Of a stretch of DNA of 64,000 nt, positions 49,999-59,874 are shown piece by piece (the stretch's first letter is position 1; each line of letters opens with the position of its first letter). Made by a program: the position numbers and the translations under genes. The stretch lies in contig NZ_JXTE01000020.1 in assembly GCF_000972385.1 (NCBI RefSeq), forward strand, positions 1 to 64,000. Direction: 5' to 3'. Below the pieces are notes generated by a model. That model was given only the letters and a program-made list of their open reading frames with translations, was not told where the DNA came from and did no database searches. This stretch comes from Streptomyces sp. WM6386. GTDB taxonomy: Bacteria; Actinomycetota; Actinomycetes; Streptomycetales; Streptomycetaceae.

Positions 49999-51882
49999 TC
50001 ACGCCCGCCCCGTGACCCGCCGTATCTCCTCGGCGAACCCCCGTACGGTCGGCTCCTCCAGCAGGGCCGCCAGCGGGATCTCCGCGCCCAGCCGCTCCCT
50101 GAGCCGGGTGACGGTCTCGACCACCTTGTACGAGTTCCCGCCCAGGTCGAAGAAGTCGTCGTCGGGCTTCACGGAGTCCAGCCCGAGGGCCTCGCACCAG
50201 ACAGCGGCCACCAGGTCCTCCACTCCCAGCTCCTCGACTCCCAGCTCCTCGATCCCCGTGTCCGCCGCGGGCGCCGGGCGCGACGGTGTGGTGCGGGCCG
50301 CCCGGGACTCCAGCAGCAGGCGGTCCACCTTGCCGTTCGGCGTGAACGGGAGGGCGTCAAGGAGGTCGACCGTCGCCGGGACCATCGTGGGCGGAAGCCA
50401 GCCGCGCAGGGACTCGCGGACCGACGCCGTCAGTTCGGCGGCAGGCGCGGACGGCACCTCGGGCACCACGAACGCGGCCAGCGCCTTCTCCAGGCCCGTG
50501 CCGTGCGCCACCACGACCGCCTGACGCACCCCCGCGCAGCGCCGGGCCGTCGACTCGATCTCGCCCAGCTCGATACGGACACCGCGGACCTTCACCTGCC
50601 GGTCGACCCGGCCGAGGAACTCCAACGCGCCGCCGGGCCGGGCCCGTACGAGGTCGCCGGAGCGGTAGAGCCGCCGGCCCGGTGCCACGGGGGGCGACCG
50701 GAGGAAGCGTTCCGCGGTCAGTTCGGGCCGGTCGAGATAGCCGAGGGCCAGGCCCGCGCCGCCGATGTACAGCTCGCCGGGTTCGCCCTCGGGCACCGGG
50801 CGGCCGTCGTCGTCGAGGACCCACAGCTCGGTGTCCGGGACGGCGGAGCCGATGAGGACCTTGTCGAGGGCGGGGTCGCGCGGGCACACCCAGGCGGTGC
50901 AGTGGATCGTGCACTCGCTGGGGCCGTAGAGGTTGGTCAGGGAGGCGGTGGAGCGGGCGTGGAAGCGGTGCACCAGGTCGGCGGGGAGCGGCTCGCCGCC
51001 GGTCAGGACCTGGCGCAGACCGTCGTAGCGCTCGGTCTCGTCGCGGGCCAGCAGGAACAGTTCCAGCAGCGACACCCCGAAGTACATCGTCGTGACGCGG
51101 TGGTCGCGGATCAGCGCCGCCAGGTGGTCGGCGTCGCGCTGTCCGCCGGGGGCGGAGAGCACGAGCGTGGCGCCGCAGAGCAACGGCCAGTAGATCTCCG
51201 CGAGATACATGTCGAAGGTGCACGTGGTGTGGTGGACGAGCCGGTCGTCCTCGGTCATGGGGTGCGTGGTCTGCAGCGCGTTCATGCGGGAGACCAGGGC
51301 GCGGTGGCTGATCAGGGACGCCTTGGGGCGGCCGGTCGAGCCGGACGTGAAGATCAGCGCGACGGGGTCGTCCGGAGACCCGCTCACCGGTGCCGCCCGA
51401 CCCTCGCGGTGGTCGTCGCTCGTGAGCATCGGGACCCCGCAGCCGTCGAGGCGGTCGCGCAGGGCCCGGCTCGTCAGTACCGCGCGCGGCGCGCAGTCCT
51501 CCAGCATGCCGAGCGTGCGGGCGGGCGGATCGGCCACGTCGAACGCCGCGTGCGCGGCCCCCGCGCAGGCCACGCCCAGCACCGCGGCCACGAACTCGAC
51601 CGACCGCTCGTGATAGACCGCGACCCGGTCGCCGGGCCCCAGCCCCCGGGCCCCCAGCGCCGCCGCCACCGCCAGCACCCGCTCCCGCAACTCCCCGGCA
51701 CTCACCACCGCGCCGTCGGCACAGACCAGCGCGGTCCGCCCCGGGTCCCGCCCCAGACGCTCCAACAACAACGCATCAACCCGGTGCACGCCACCAGCGA
51801 CATCCACGCCGACGGCCGCGCCCGCCGCGCCCGCCGAACCCGTCGCGCCCGCCATACCCGCCGTACTCGTCACACGCGTCAT
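49999..51882 (-). CDS. Free-standing NRPS adenylation-PCP didomain
   Basis: A 627-residue A-PCP protein. Adenylation cores: A3 FTSGSTGRPKAS, A5 NLYGPSECT, A7 YRSGDLVR, A8 GRVDRQVKVRG, A10 FTPNGKVDR. The PCP near the C-terminus has DDFFDLGGNSYK with the phosphopantetheine serine. My hand-derived specificity code is D-M-A-S-L-G-L-I-H-K, six of ten identical to the glycine code as I recall it, so a small residue is plausible. ATG 51882 overlaps the thioesterase stop (ATGA). As the only A domain seen, it should load the PKS start, the C-PCP-C protein, or both. Confidence 0.9.
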   Translation of the reverse strand: MTRVTSTAGMAGATGSAGAAGAAVGVDVAGGVHRVDALLLERLGRDPGRTALVCADGAVVSAGELRERVLAVAAALGARGLGPGDRVAVYHERSVEFVAAVLGVACAGAAHAAFDVADPPARTLGMLEDCAPRAVLTSRALRDRLDGCGVPMLTSDDHREGRAAPVSGSPDDPVALIFTSGSTGRPKASLISHRALVSRMNALQTTHPMTEDDRLVHHTTCTFDMYLAEIYWPLLCGATLVLSAPGGQRDADHLAALIRDHRVTTMYFGVSLLELFLLARDETERYDGLRQVLTGGEPLPADLVHRFHARSTASLTNLYGPSECTIHCTAWVCPRDPALDKVLIGSAVPDTELWVLDDDGRPVPEGEPGELYIGGAGLALGYLDRPELTAERFLRSPPVAPGRRLYRSGDLVRARPGGALEFLGRVDRQVKVRGVRIELGEIESTARRCAGVRQAVVVAHGTGLEKALAAFVVPEVPSAPAAELTASVRESLRGWLPPTMVPATVDLLDALPFTPNGKVDRLLLESRAARTTPSRPAPAADTGIEELGVEELGVEDLVAAVWCEALGLDSVKPDDDFFDLGGNSYKVVETVTRLRERLGAEIPLAALLEEPTVRGFAEEIRRVTGRA

Positions 51883-52634
51883 ACGAGACCCCAGTGGTCG
51901 AGGTTCTCCGCCACCGTCGTGGCCAGTGCCTGCGGCTCGTCCACGAGTAGTAGGTGGTGGCCCGGTAGCCAGACGGTGCGGGTGTGGGGGCCGAAGAGGG
52001 ACCAGCCGTCGGTGCGTTCCTCCGAGCAGAGCTCGTCCTCGTCGCCGAAGACGGTCAGGAGGGGGACACCGGGGTCGAAGGGTTCGCAGACGTAGTCCTC
52101 TACGGCCCTGATGTCCGCCACGATCGCCGGCAGCAGCAGGCCGAGCATCTCCTCGTTCGCGGCCAGCGTGTCCGGGACGCCGCCGAAGTCCCGCAGGATG
52201 TCCAGGACTTCGGCACGGTCGCGGCCGGGGTCGACGTCGCGCAGCGGACGGCGGCCGGGGTCGGGCTTCTCGTTCACCGCCCACTGGGACACCACGACGA
52301 GGCCCGCGACGCCGGCGGACCCCGAACGCCGCAGCGCCTCCAGCGCGATCACGGCGCCCGAGCAGACACCGAGCACGAGCAGGGGAGCCGAGCCCGGCAG
52401 GTCCCGGATCGTGGCGGTGACATCCGCGGTGAGGGCGTCGAGGTCGCCCCCGGTCTCCCGGACGCGGGACTCACGCCCGGGCAGCCGGGCCGTCGCCACC
52501 AGCCAGTCGTCCGGCGCGTGCGCGGCGAACGGCTGCCCGCTCGCCCCGCCCGCCCCGGCGTGCGGCACGATCAGCACCCGCAGTACGGCCCGCTCGGGGT
52601 CGGCCCCCGCCAGGGTCACATTCCTCGATGACAC
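51879..52634 (-). CDS. Type II thioesterase with cysteine at the nucleophile position
   Basis: A 251-residue alpha/beta hydrolase of the external thioesterase family. The nucleophile elbow reads LGVCSGAV: aligned to the usual GHSMGA, Cys91 replaces the serine. The remaining triad looks normal (Asp in FGDEDE, His in PGHHLLL). Such enzymes clear stalled carriers, whereas Cys-type thioesterases are known from release steps that form strained or unusual esters. GTG 52634 is used; GTG 52619 with GAGGAAT upstream is an alternative. It is coupled to the A-PCP gene. Confidence 0.87.
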   Translation of the reverse strand: MSSRNVTLAGADPERAVLRVLIVPHAGAGGASGQPFAAHAPDDWLVATARLPGRESRVRETGGDLDALTADVTATIRDLPGSAPLLVLGVCSGAVIALEALRRSGSAGVAGLVVVSQWAVNEKPDPGRRPLRDVDPGRDRAEVLDILRDFGGVPDTLAANEEMLGLLLPAIVADIRAVEDYVCEPFDPGVPLLTVFGDEDELCSEERTDGWSLFGPHTRTVWLPGHHLLLVDEPQALATTVAENLDHWGLV

Positions 52635-52661
52635 CTTCTGCCCGCCCTCTTGTCGGTCGGC

Positions 52662-53954
52662 TCAGCCCGCCGAGACGAACTCCGTCAGCGCCCGGGTCAG
52701 ATACCCGGGGTCGTCCGCCCCGCACAGCTCGCGCGAGGAGTGCATGGACAGTCCGGGCACGCCCACGTCCACCGTCGTCACGCCCAGCCGGGCCGCGGTG
52801 AGCGGCCCGATCGACGTACCGCAGGGCATGGCGTTGTTGGACACGAACCGCTGCCAGGGCACCTCGGCGCGGTCCGCGGCGGCGGCGAACGCGGCAAAGC
52901 CGGTGCCGTCGGTGGCGTACCGCTGATTGACGTTGACCTTGATCACCGGGCCGCCGTTGGGCAGCGGATGGTTGTCCGGGTCGTGCCGCTCGCTGTAGTT
53001 GGGGTGCACCGCGTGCGACATGTCGGCCGAGGCACAGATCGTGCCCGCCAGTGCCCGCGCCCAGTCCTCGGCGTCCCCGCCCCGCGCGGTCACCACCCGG
53101 CCCAGGACGCGTTCCAGGAGCGGGCCCTGCGCCCCGGTCTCGGAGCCGGAGCCGACCTCCTCGTGGTCGAACGCGGCGAGGACCGGGATGCGTTCGGCGG
53201 CCGCCGGCCAGGACTGTGCGACGGTGGCCAGCGTGGCGGCGCCCGCGTGGACGGAGACGAGGTTGTCCAGCCGCGCCGAGACCAGGAACTCCCGGTCGGC
53301 GCCCAGCAGTCCGGGTTTCTGCACATCGTGCAGCATCAGGTCCCAGCCGAGCACCTCACCCGGGTCGAGCCCGGCGCCGGCCGCGATCCGGCTCAGCAGC
53401 GCACCCGGCTCCGGCCGGCCCAGCGCCCACACGGGCTGGAGCTGGCGCTGCCGGTCGAGGGCGAGGCCCTCGTTCACCGTACGGTCGAGGTGGATCGCCA
53501 ACTGCGGTACCCGCAACAGAGGTTCGTCGATCTTGACCAGCTTCGCCGTGCCGTCGCGCAGGGTCAGCCGGCCGGAGACACCGAGGTCGCGGTCGAGCCA
53601 GGTGTTCAGCGGGACCCCGCCGTAGATCTCCACGGCGACCTGGCGCCAGCCGGCCGAGCCGGTGTCCGGGGTCGGCTTCACCCGCAGGTTGGGGGAGTCG
53701 GTGTGCGCGCCGATGATCCGGAACGGTGTGTGCGCGGGCGCCCCCTCGGGGACGTACCAGGCGAGCAGCGCGCCGCCCCTGACGACGAACCGGCCACCGC
53801 TGTGACCGGTCCACTCCTCGGTCTCCCGCAGCTCTTCGAAGCCGGCCTTCTCCAGGCGCTGCACGGTCTGCGCCACCGCGTGATAGGGCGAGGAGGCGGC
53901 TTCCAGGAAGGCGAGCAGGTCTTCGTTGTGCAGGGGATCGATGGCCTTGGTCAT
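52662..53954 (-). CDS. M18 family aminopeptidase
   Basis: A 430-residue zinc aminopeptidase of family M18 (aspartyl aminopeptidase-like). Metal and catalytic residues are visible in GAHTDSPN (near 86), DHEEVGS (near 264) and ADMSHAVHPN near 315. It removes N-terminal residues, classically acidic ones. ATG 53954 starts four bases after the NRPS stop, and the thioesterase follows after 27 bases, so it is a true member of the biosynthetic operon. Product maturation, self-protection or housekeeping are all possible. Confidence 0.9.
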   Translation of the reverse strand: MTKAIDPLHNEDLLAFLEAASSPYHAVAQTVQRLEKAGFEELRETEEWTGHSGGRFVVRGGALLAWYVPEGAPAHTPFRIIGAHTDSPNLRVKPTPDTGSAGWRQVAVEIYGGVPLNTWLDRDLGVSGRLTLRDGTAKLVKIDEPLLRVPQLAIHLDRTVNEGLALDRQRQLQPVWALGRPEPGALLSRIAAGAGLDPGEVLGWDLMLHDVQKPGLLGADREFLVSARLDNLVSVHAGAATLATVAQSWPAAAERIPVLAAFDHEEVGSGSETGAQGPLLERVLGRVVTARGGDAEDWARALAGTICASADMSHAVHPNYSERHDPDNHPLPNGGPVIKVNVNQRYATDGTGFAAFAAAADRAEVPWQRFVSNNAMPCGTSIGPLTAARLGVTTVDVGVPGLSMHSSRELCGADDPGYLTRALTEFVSAG

Positions 53955-53958
53955 GCGC

Positions 53959-56900
53959 TTATGCCTCTCCGGAGGTGGTGGGGGCGAGCAACTCGCCGAC
54001 CGTGCGGCCGGGGTCGGTGCACAGGTCGTCGAGGACGGACAGGTAGGAGTCGAGGATTCGCTCCGCCGACTTCCTGTCCCACAGGTCCGCCGAGTATTCG
54101 ACATAGGCCCGGTAGCCCAGCGCCGGATCGCGGCGCGGCGCCAGCCCGAACGTCAGCTCCGTGCGCGCCGCCGGTGGCGCCACGTCGTCCACCTCCACCC
54201 CCAGTCCGGGGATCTCGATCTCCACGTCGTCGGTGTTCTGGAAGGCCAGCAGACACGACACCACCTCGGGCACCTCGCGTACGCCCGCCTCCCGCAGCGC
54301 CTGCCACACCTCGGCCGTCGGCAGCACGTTCGCCATGGCGGCCAGCGTCTCGGCCCCGGTGCGGACGACCAGTTCGGCGCACGTCTCCTCGGACCCGACC
54401 CGTATCCGCACCGGCATGTTCGTGGAGACCAGCGACACCAGCGTCTCGGTGTCGCTGCCGTCCCGGTTGGCGTACGGCACCCCCACCAGCAGGTCCCGCT
54501 GTCCCGAGAGCCGGGCCACGGTGACGCCGAGCGCGGCGGCCGCCACGGCGAACGGCGTCACCCGGTGGGCCGCGGCGAACCTCTCGACCCTGCCCCGCAG
54601 TTCGGCCGGGGCGTGGGCGCGGACGGTGTCGCCGTCGCCGCTGAGGTGTCCGGAGCGGGGCCGGTCCGTGGGCACCTCGAGGCGGGTGGGTACGCCGGTG
54701 AGGTGGTCGACGAAGTGCGCGGCCCGCCGGGTCCGTTCGGTCCCGCCCCGGCGTTCGAGCTGACGGCGGGCGTGGTCGGCGGGCTGGGCCGAGGGCGCGG
54801 ACAGGGCGGGGGAGGTGCCGGTCGCGGCGGCGGTGTACAGGGCGGCCAGCTCGGCGAGGAGTACGCCGTGGGACCAGCCGTCGGTGCAGATGTGGTGCAC
54901 CACGAACATCAGCACCCACTCGTCCGGCGCGACCCGCAGCAGCCGCAGCCGGGGCAGGGTCGGGCGCGTCAGGTCGAAGGGCTCGTCGGCCGCCGTCCGG
55001 CAGGCCTGGTCCGCGCGCTGCGCGGCCCGTTCGGCGGGGAGCCGGCTGTAGTCGACGATCCGCAGGGGCGGCGGGGCGACGTCCACGACCTCCTGCCACC
55101 AGGCGCCCCCGCCGTCCTGGGCGTATCGGGTGCGCAGTGAGTGGTGGCGCCGCACCAGCTCGGTCAGGGCCGTGCGCAGGGCGTCCGTGTCGACGGGTCC
55201 GGTGAGGCGGATGCGCGTCGGCACGTTGTAGACCTGCGGCCGGGGCAGGGCGGGCTGGGCGGCCAGCATCCGGGCCTGCTGGTCGGTGACGGGGGCACGG
55301 TCCACGACGTTCTCGGTGACTCCGGTGACTCCGGTGACTTCGGTGAGTCCGGCGGCCCCGCTCCCCGTCAGCGACCGGATCAGCGCGCCCAGCGTCGGTT
55401 CGGCGAAGAAGTCCGCCAGTGAGAACTCGGCACCGAGGGCGTCCCGCACCCGGTTGTGCAACCGGATCGCGGCGATCGAACTGCCGCCCAGGTCGAAGAA
55501 GTCGGCGGTGTCGGAGACGTCGTCGGTACCGAGGACGGAGGACCACAGGGCACGCAGGGTCTCGGCCTCCCGCGGGGTGGGCGCCACCGGATGGCTCGCC
55601 GTCGCGGAGGCGGCCTGCACATCGCTCGCCGTCGCGGTGGGCGTGCCCGGGTCGCTCACTGTCGGGGTGGCGGCGGGTCCGGTGTCCGCCACCGTCACGG
55701 CCCGTCCGCCCGCCATGGCCTCCAGTACCCGGTCCAGGTCCGCCAGCAGCCCCCGTACGGTCGACGCGTCGTACAGATCGGCGTCGTAGCGGATCCGCAG
55801 CCGTAGCCCGTCGCGGGTGTCCAGGGCCGCCAACGCCAGTTCCAGCGGGGCGGATTCGGTGCCGCCGGGGATCTGCTCCGTGGTGAGTCCGGGGAGCCGG
55901 AGCCGGGACAGGGGCGCGCCGTCCAGGTCCGCCGACACCGTCACCAGGGGGCGCGGGTGGCCCGGGTCGGGGTTGACGGCGGCCAACAGGGCGTCCACAT
56001 CCACGTGTTGGTGCGCGTCGGCGGCGAACAGCGCGTCCCGGGTGGCCCGTACGGCGTCCCGCAGCCCGGTCGCGTCGGTGAGCGACGCCTTCAGCGGGAG
56101 TACGGCGACGTGGAAGCCGACGGTGTGCTCGGTGCCGGGGCGGCGCCTCCCGAAGGTCGATCCGACCACGAACTCGTCCTGCCCGGACCGCTCCCGCAGC
56201 ACCAGCTGCCAGGCGGTGAGCAGCGTCGCGAACAGGGTCACCCCCTGTCGCCCGCTCCACTCCCGGAGCCGGCCCGCCCGGGGCGCGTCCCAGGAGACCT
56301 CCTCGGCCGCACCCCGCCCGGCGACCCGACGCCCGCGCGGCCGGTCCGTGGGCAGGGCGGGGGTGGGCGGCAGGGGGTCGAGATACCCGCGCCACCACTC
56401 CAGGTCGGCGGGGTCATAGCCGGTCGACGGCCTGTCCGGGGTGGTGGGGTGGTGGCCGGGCTGTGGTTCGTGCAGGTGGGCGGGGGTGTGAGGGGCCTGT
56501 GGCCCGGGCGCGGTGGTTCCCTCCGGTGCCGCGAACGCCGGTTCATCCGGGTGGGCAGGGGTGTGAGCGGTCCGCGGCTCGTCCAGGGTGGTTCCCGCCG
56601 GTGCCGCGAACGCCGGGTCCCGGTCCTCCACCGACGCCCGGTACAGCTCCTCCAGGTCCGCGGCGAGCAGCCCCGCCGAGTGGGCGTCCGTGATGATGTG
56701 GTGCAGGCCGAGGACCAGTACATGGTCGTCCGCGGCGAGGCGCAGCAGCCGGGGTGTGAACAGGGGGCCCTCGGCGAGGTCGTACGGCCGTCCGCTCTCC
56801 TCGCGCAGGACGGCGGCCACCGCCCCCGTCCCGTCGACGTCGGTCACCGTCAACTCCGGCCGCAGGTCGGGTCGTACGACTTGCTCGACCGTGTCGCCCG

Positions 56901-59874
56901 CCGCGCGGAAGACCGTCCGCAGGCCCGCGTGCCGCTCGACGAGTCCCGCGACGGCCGCGCGCAACGCCCGCTCGGAGAGGGGGCCGCGCAGCCGTACGGA
57001 CTGGATCTCGTTGTACGCGGCCGGATCGGCGATCAACCGCGCGGCGAGCCAGAGCCGACGCTGGGCGTCGGTCGCGGGCCCACGGCGGACCGTCTCCATC
57101 GGGCCGCCGGTCGCGGGCCCACCAAGACCTTCCGCGGACCCCCGGCGCCCGACGACCCGGCGGCGCGCACCCGCGGAGTCGAAGCCGACCACTCCCATCG
57201 TGCGCCCACCTGGCGGCACCGCCTTCCCCGTGCTCCCGCCCGGCAGCGCAGCCTCCATCGCGCCCACGCCCACCGGCACCGCCTCCTGCGTGCGGCGCCG
57301 TAGCGTGTCCAGGTGTTCCAGGCCCGCCCGCATCCGCTCTGCCGGCATTCCGAAGTCCACCAGGGCGGCGATCTCGTCGACGCCGGCCTCGCGCAGTGTC
57401 TCCACCAGGGGGGCGCAGCCGGCGGGCGTGCCGATGAGGGCGCGTTCGTCGCAGTAGCGGTCGTAGGCGCGGCGGAAGAGGTAGTCGAGGTCGTCCTCGC
57501 TCGCCGTCGCCACGTCCTCGGGCCCGGCGCCCACCGCGCTCGCCGCCGACCGCATCTGGAGGGAGGAACGCAGATAGCGGCTCATCGGCTCCAGCGCCTC
57601 CGCGCGGGCCGTGGCGTGGTCCGTGCCGAGGTAGGTGTGGAGCAGGACGGTGACCCGGCCGGTGTCGGGGTCGAGGCCGTGCTGTTCGCGGGCCTTGCGG
57701 AAGTGGCGGATGTTGTCGGCGAGTTCGGCGACGGTCTGCCCCATCAGGTTGGTGACGATCCCGAGTCCGCGCCGCCCCGCCTCCTCGTAAGAGGCACGCC
57801 GCCCGGAGGTGGCGAGGAACATCGGAGGCAGCTCCTGCACCGGACGTGGGTGGATCGTCACGTCGACGGGCCGGCCCTCGCCGGTGGTGCGCCGTACCGC
57901 GCCGCCGCGCCACAGCGTCGTCACGTCGTCGAGGTGGGCGAAAGCGATCTCCTTGCGGCGCTCGAAACGGTCCGGATGGAGCGCGAAGTCCTGGGCGTGC
58001 CAGCCGGTGGCGCAGCCGAGGCCGACCCGGCCGCCGGAGAGGTTGTCGACGACCGACCACTCCTCCGCGACCCGCACCGGATCGTGCAGCGGCAGCACCA
58101 CGGACCCGGCGTTGAGCCGGATCCGGCTGGTCTCGCGGGCCAACGAGGCGGCCAGGACCGCAGGGTTGGGGAAGAGTCCGCCGAAGGAGTGGAAGTGCCG
58201 CTCGGGCAGCCACAGGGAGCTGAAGCCGCGCTCGTCGGCGAAGCGGGCGGTGTCGACGAGCCGGTCGTAGGCGGAGGTGCTGTCGGCGTCGGGGTAGTCG
58301 CCGAAGAAGTACACCCCGAAGTCGGGCTGTTTCGTGCGGGGTTCGGGCTGCGCTCGCCCGACGGTGGGCCGGGTCGTCGGAAAGAAGCCCGCCTCCCGCA
58401 GTTCCCGCAGGGACCCCTTCACCGCGTCCGCGATCCGCTCGGTGTCGGCGTCGGTGTGAGCGGTGGAGAGATAGAAGCTGCGCCACTCCCAGACGTAGAT
58501 GCCACGCAACAGCAGGTGTTGGTAGAGCAGTTCCATGTCCGCGCGGTGGACGAAGCGGAACATCGACCCGAAGTGGGCCAGTTCCAGGGGGAACTCCTCG
58601 TCGGTGAAGAACCGGTTGAGGTCGTCGGCGAGGGCGTCCGTGCGGGCGTTGAGCCGCTTCTGGAGCCCGGGTCCCTCGGCGGCGAGATGGGTGAGGACCG
58701 CCTTGGCCGCCGCCATGGACAGCGGGTGCTGAAGGTAGGTCCCGCCGAAGAAGGTGGTCTCGGCGGTGGGGCGGCTCTCGTCGCCGTACCGCCAGAATCC
58801 GCCGTCGACGCCGTCCATGATGTCGGCCCGGCCCGCGATCGCCCCCACGGGGAAGCCGCTGCCGAGCGCCTTGCCGTAGGTGGCCAGGTCGGGCGCGACA
58901 CCGAAGTGGTGCTGGGCGCCGCGCGGATGTGGGCGCAGTCCGGTGAGCATCTCGTCGAAGAGCAGCACGATGCCGCGTCGCCGGGTCAGTTCGCGCAGTT
59001 CGCGCAGGAAGGCGACCGGGCGCAGGGCGGGGTTGCGGCACTGCACGGGTTCGACGAGGACGGCGGCGATGCGGTCGCCGAGGGCGTCGATGGTGGTGAG
59101 GGCCTCCTGGCTGCCGTACTCCAGGACGATCAGCTCCGCGACGGCGCTGTCGGGGATGCCACGGGAGACGGGGACGGCGCCGTCGCCCGGTCCGGGGCGG
59201 CCGAGCACCGTGTCGATGTGACCGTGGTAGGAGCCGCGGAACATGACGATCCGGTCGCGTCCGGTGGCGGCGCGGGCGAGCCGGATCGCGGCGGAGTTGG
59301 CCTCGGTGCCGGAGGCCGCGAACGCGACGCGTTCCATGCCGGTGAACCCGGCGAGCAGTTCGGCGACCTCACCCGCCTCGACCGGGCGCGGCCCGAACCG
59401 CAGCCCGCCGTCCAGGTGTGCGCGCACGGCCTCGGTCACGCACTGCGGCTCATGGCCGAGGAGCAGGGACCCGAAGCCCATCGTGATGTCGGTGTACGTG
59501 TTCCCGTCGATGTCCGTCAGGTGCGCGCCGCGTGCGCCACGGGCCGCGAGCGGATACAGCGTCTCCTTCGTCGAACGCCGGAACCCGACCACGGCCCGGC
59601 TGTCCGCGAGCACCGAACGCCGCGACTGCGCCAGCTCCTTGGAGGTCCGGGTGCGTTCCGTGAGCCGCCGGGCGAGGTCGGCGGCGTGCGTGCGCTGGGT
59701 GTCGGTGGCGTCGGCGCCGGCCATGCCGGAGTCGTGGGGGAGGGTGACGCGGGGGCCGTGGACGGCGGGTGCCGGGGGTGCGGGATCCGCCGCGCCCTGC
59801 CGTGCCCGCGCCAGCTGCTCGTCCAGTCGGCGGGACAGCGCCGCGGCCCGGTCCGCCGCCGTGCCCGGGCTCAC
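53959..59874 (-). CDS. Hybrid aminotransferase / luciferase-like monooxygenase / C-PCP-C megaenzyme
   Basis: 1971 residues. Order: short helical head (10-30), class III (GSA-type) aminotransferase about 60-495 with PLP Lys335 in YGKALGSG, FMN-dependent luciferase-like monooxygenase about 515-865 of the NRPS/PKS-associated type, condensation domain about 930-1390 with HHIITDA at 1058-1064, PCP about 1435-1503 with Ser1466, and second condensation domain about 1525-1960 with HHICTDG. There is no A domain. GTG 59874 overlaps the PKS stop (GTGA). A tandem repeat (FAAP-GTT units, 1088-1140) sits inside the first C domain. It should aminate a beta-keto thioester, oxidise it, and join it to a residue loaded in trans. 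Confidence 0.9.
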   Translation of the reverse strand: MSPGTAADRAAALSRRLDEQLARARQGAADPAPPAPAVHGPRVTLPHDSGMAGADATDTQRTHAADLARRLTERTRTSKELAQSRRSVLADSRAVVGFRRSTKETLYPLAARGARGAHLTDIDGNTYTDITMGFGSLLLGHEPQCVTEAVRAHLDGGLRFGPRPVEAGEVAELLAGFTGMERVAFAASGTEANSAAIRLARAATGRDRIVMFRGSYHGHIDTVLGRPGPGDGAVPVSRGIPDSAVAELIVLEYGSQEALTTIDALGDRIAAVLVEPVQCRNPALRPVAFLRELRELTRRRGIVLLFDEMLTGLRPHPRGAQHHFGVAPDLATYGKALGSGFPVGAIAGRADIMDGVDGGFWRYGDESRPTAETTFFGGTYLQHPLSMAAAKAVLTHLAAEGPGLQKRLNARTDALADDLNRFFTDEEFPLELAHFGSMFRFVHRADMELLYQHLLLRGIYVWEWRSFYLSTAHTDADTERIADAVKGSLRELREAGFFPTTRPTVGRAQPEPRTKQPDFGVYFFGDYPDADSTSAYDRLVDTARFADERGFSSLWLPERHFHSFGGLFPNPAVLAASLARETSRIRLNAGSVVLPLHDPVRVAEEWSVVDNLSGGRVGLGCATGWHAQDFALHPDRFERRKEIAFAHLDDVTTLWRGGAVRRTTGEGRPVDVTIHPRPVQELPPMFLATSGRRASYEEAGRRGLGIVTNLMGQTVAELADNIRHFRKAREQHGLDPDTGRVTVLLHTYLGTDHATARAEALEPMSRYLRSSLQMRSAASAVGAGPEDVATASEDDLDYLFRRAYDRYCDERALIGTPAGCAPLVETLREAGVDEIAALVDFGMPAERMRAGLEHLDTLRRRTQEAVPVGVGAMEAALPGGSTGKAVPPGGRTMGVVGFDSAGARRRVVGRRGSAEGLGGPATGGPMETVRRGPATDAQRRLWLAARLIADPAAYNEIQSVRLRGPLSERALRAAVAGLVERHAGLRTVFRAAGDTVEQVVRPDLRPELTVTDVDGTGAVAAVLREESGRPYDLAEGPLFTPRLLRLAADDHVLVLGLHHIITDAHSAGLLAADLEELYRASVEDRDPAFAAPAGTTLDEPRTAHTPAHPDEPAFAAPEGTTAPGPQAPHTPAHLHEPQPGHHPTTPDRPSTGYDPADLEWWRGYLDPLPPTPALPTDRPRGRRVAGRGAAEEVSWDAPRAGRLREWSGRQGVTLFATLLTAWQLVLRERSGQDEFVVGSTFGRRRPGTEHTVGFHVAVLPLKASLTDATGLRDAVRATRDALFAADAHQHVDVDALLAAVNPDPGHPRPLVTVSADLDGAPLSRLRLPGLTTEQIPGGTESAPLELALAALDTRDGLRLRIRYDADLYDASTVRGLLADLDRVLEAMAGGRAVTVADTGPAATPTVSDPGTPTATASDVQAASATASHPVAPTPREAETLRALWSSVLGTDDVSDTADFFDLGGSSIAAIRLHNRVRDALGAEFSLADFFAEPTLGALIRSLTGSGAAGLTEVTGVTGVTENVVDRAPVTDQQARMLAAQPALPRPQVYNVPTRIRLTGPVDTDALRTALTELVRRHHSLRTRYAQDGGGAWWQEVVDVAPPPLRIVDYSRLPAERAAQRADQACRTAADEPFDLTRPTLPRLRLLRVAPDEWVLMFVVHHICTDGWSHGVLLAELAALYTAAATGTSPALSAPSAQPADHARRQLERRGGTERTRRAAHFVDHLTGVPTRLEVPTDRPRSGHLSGDGDTVRAHAPAELRGRVERFAAAHRVTPFAVAAAALGVTVARLSGQRDLLVGVPYANRDGSDTETLVSLVSTNMPVRIRVGSEETCAELVVRTGAETLAAMANVLPTAEVWQALREAGVREVPEVVSCLLAFQNTDDVEIEIPGLGVEVDDVAPPAARTELTFGLAPRRDPALGYRAYVEYSADLWDRKSAERILDSYLSVLDDLCTDPGRTVGELLAPTTSGEA

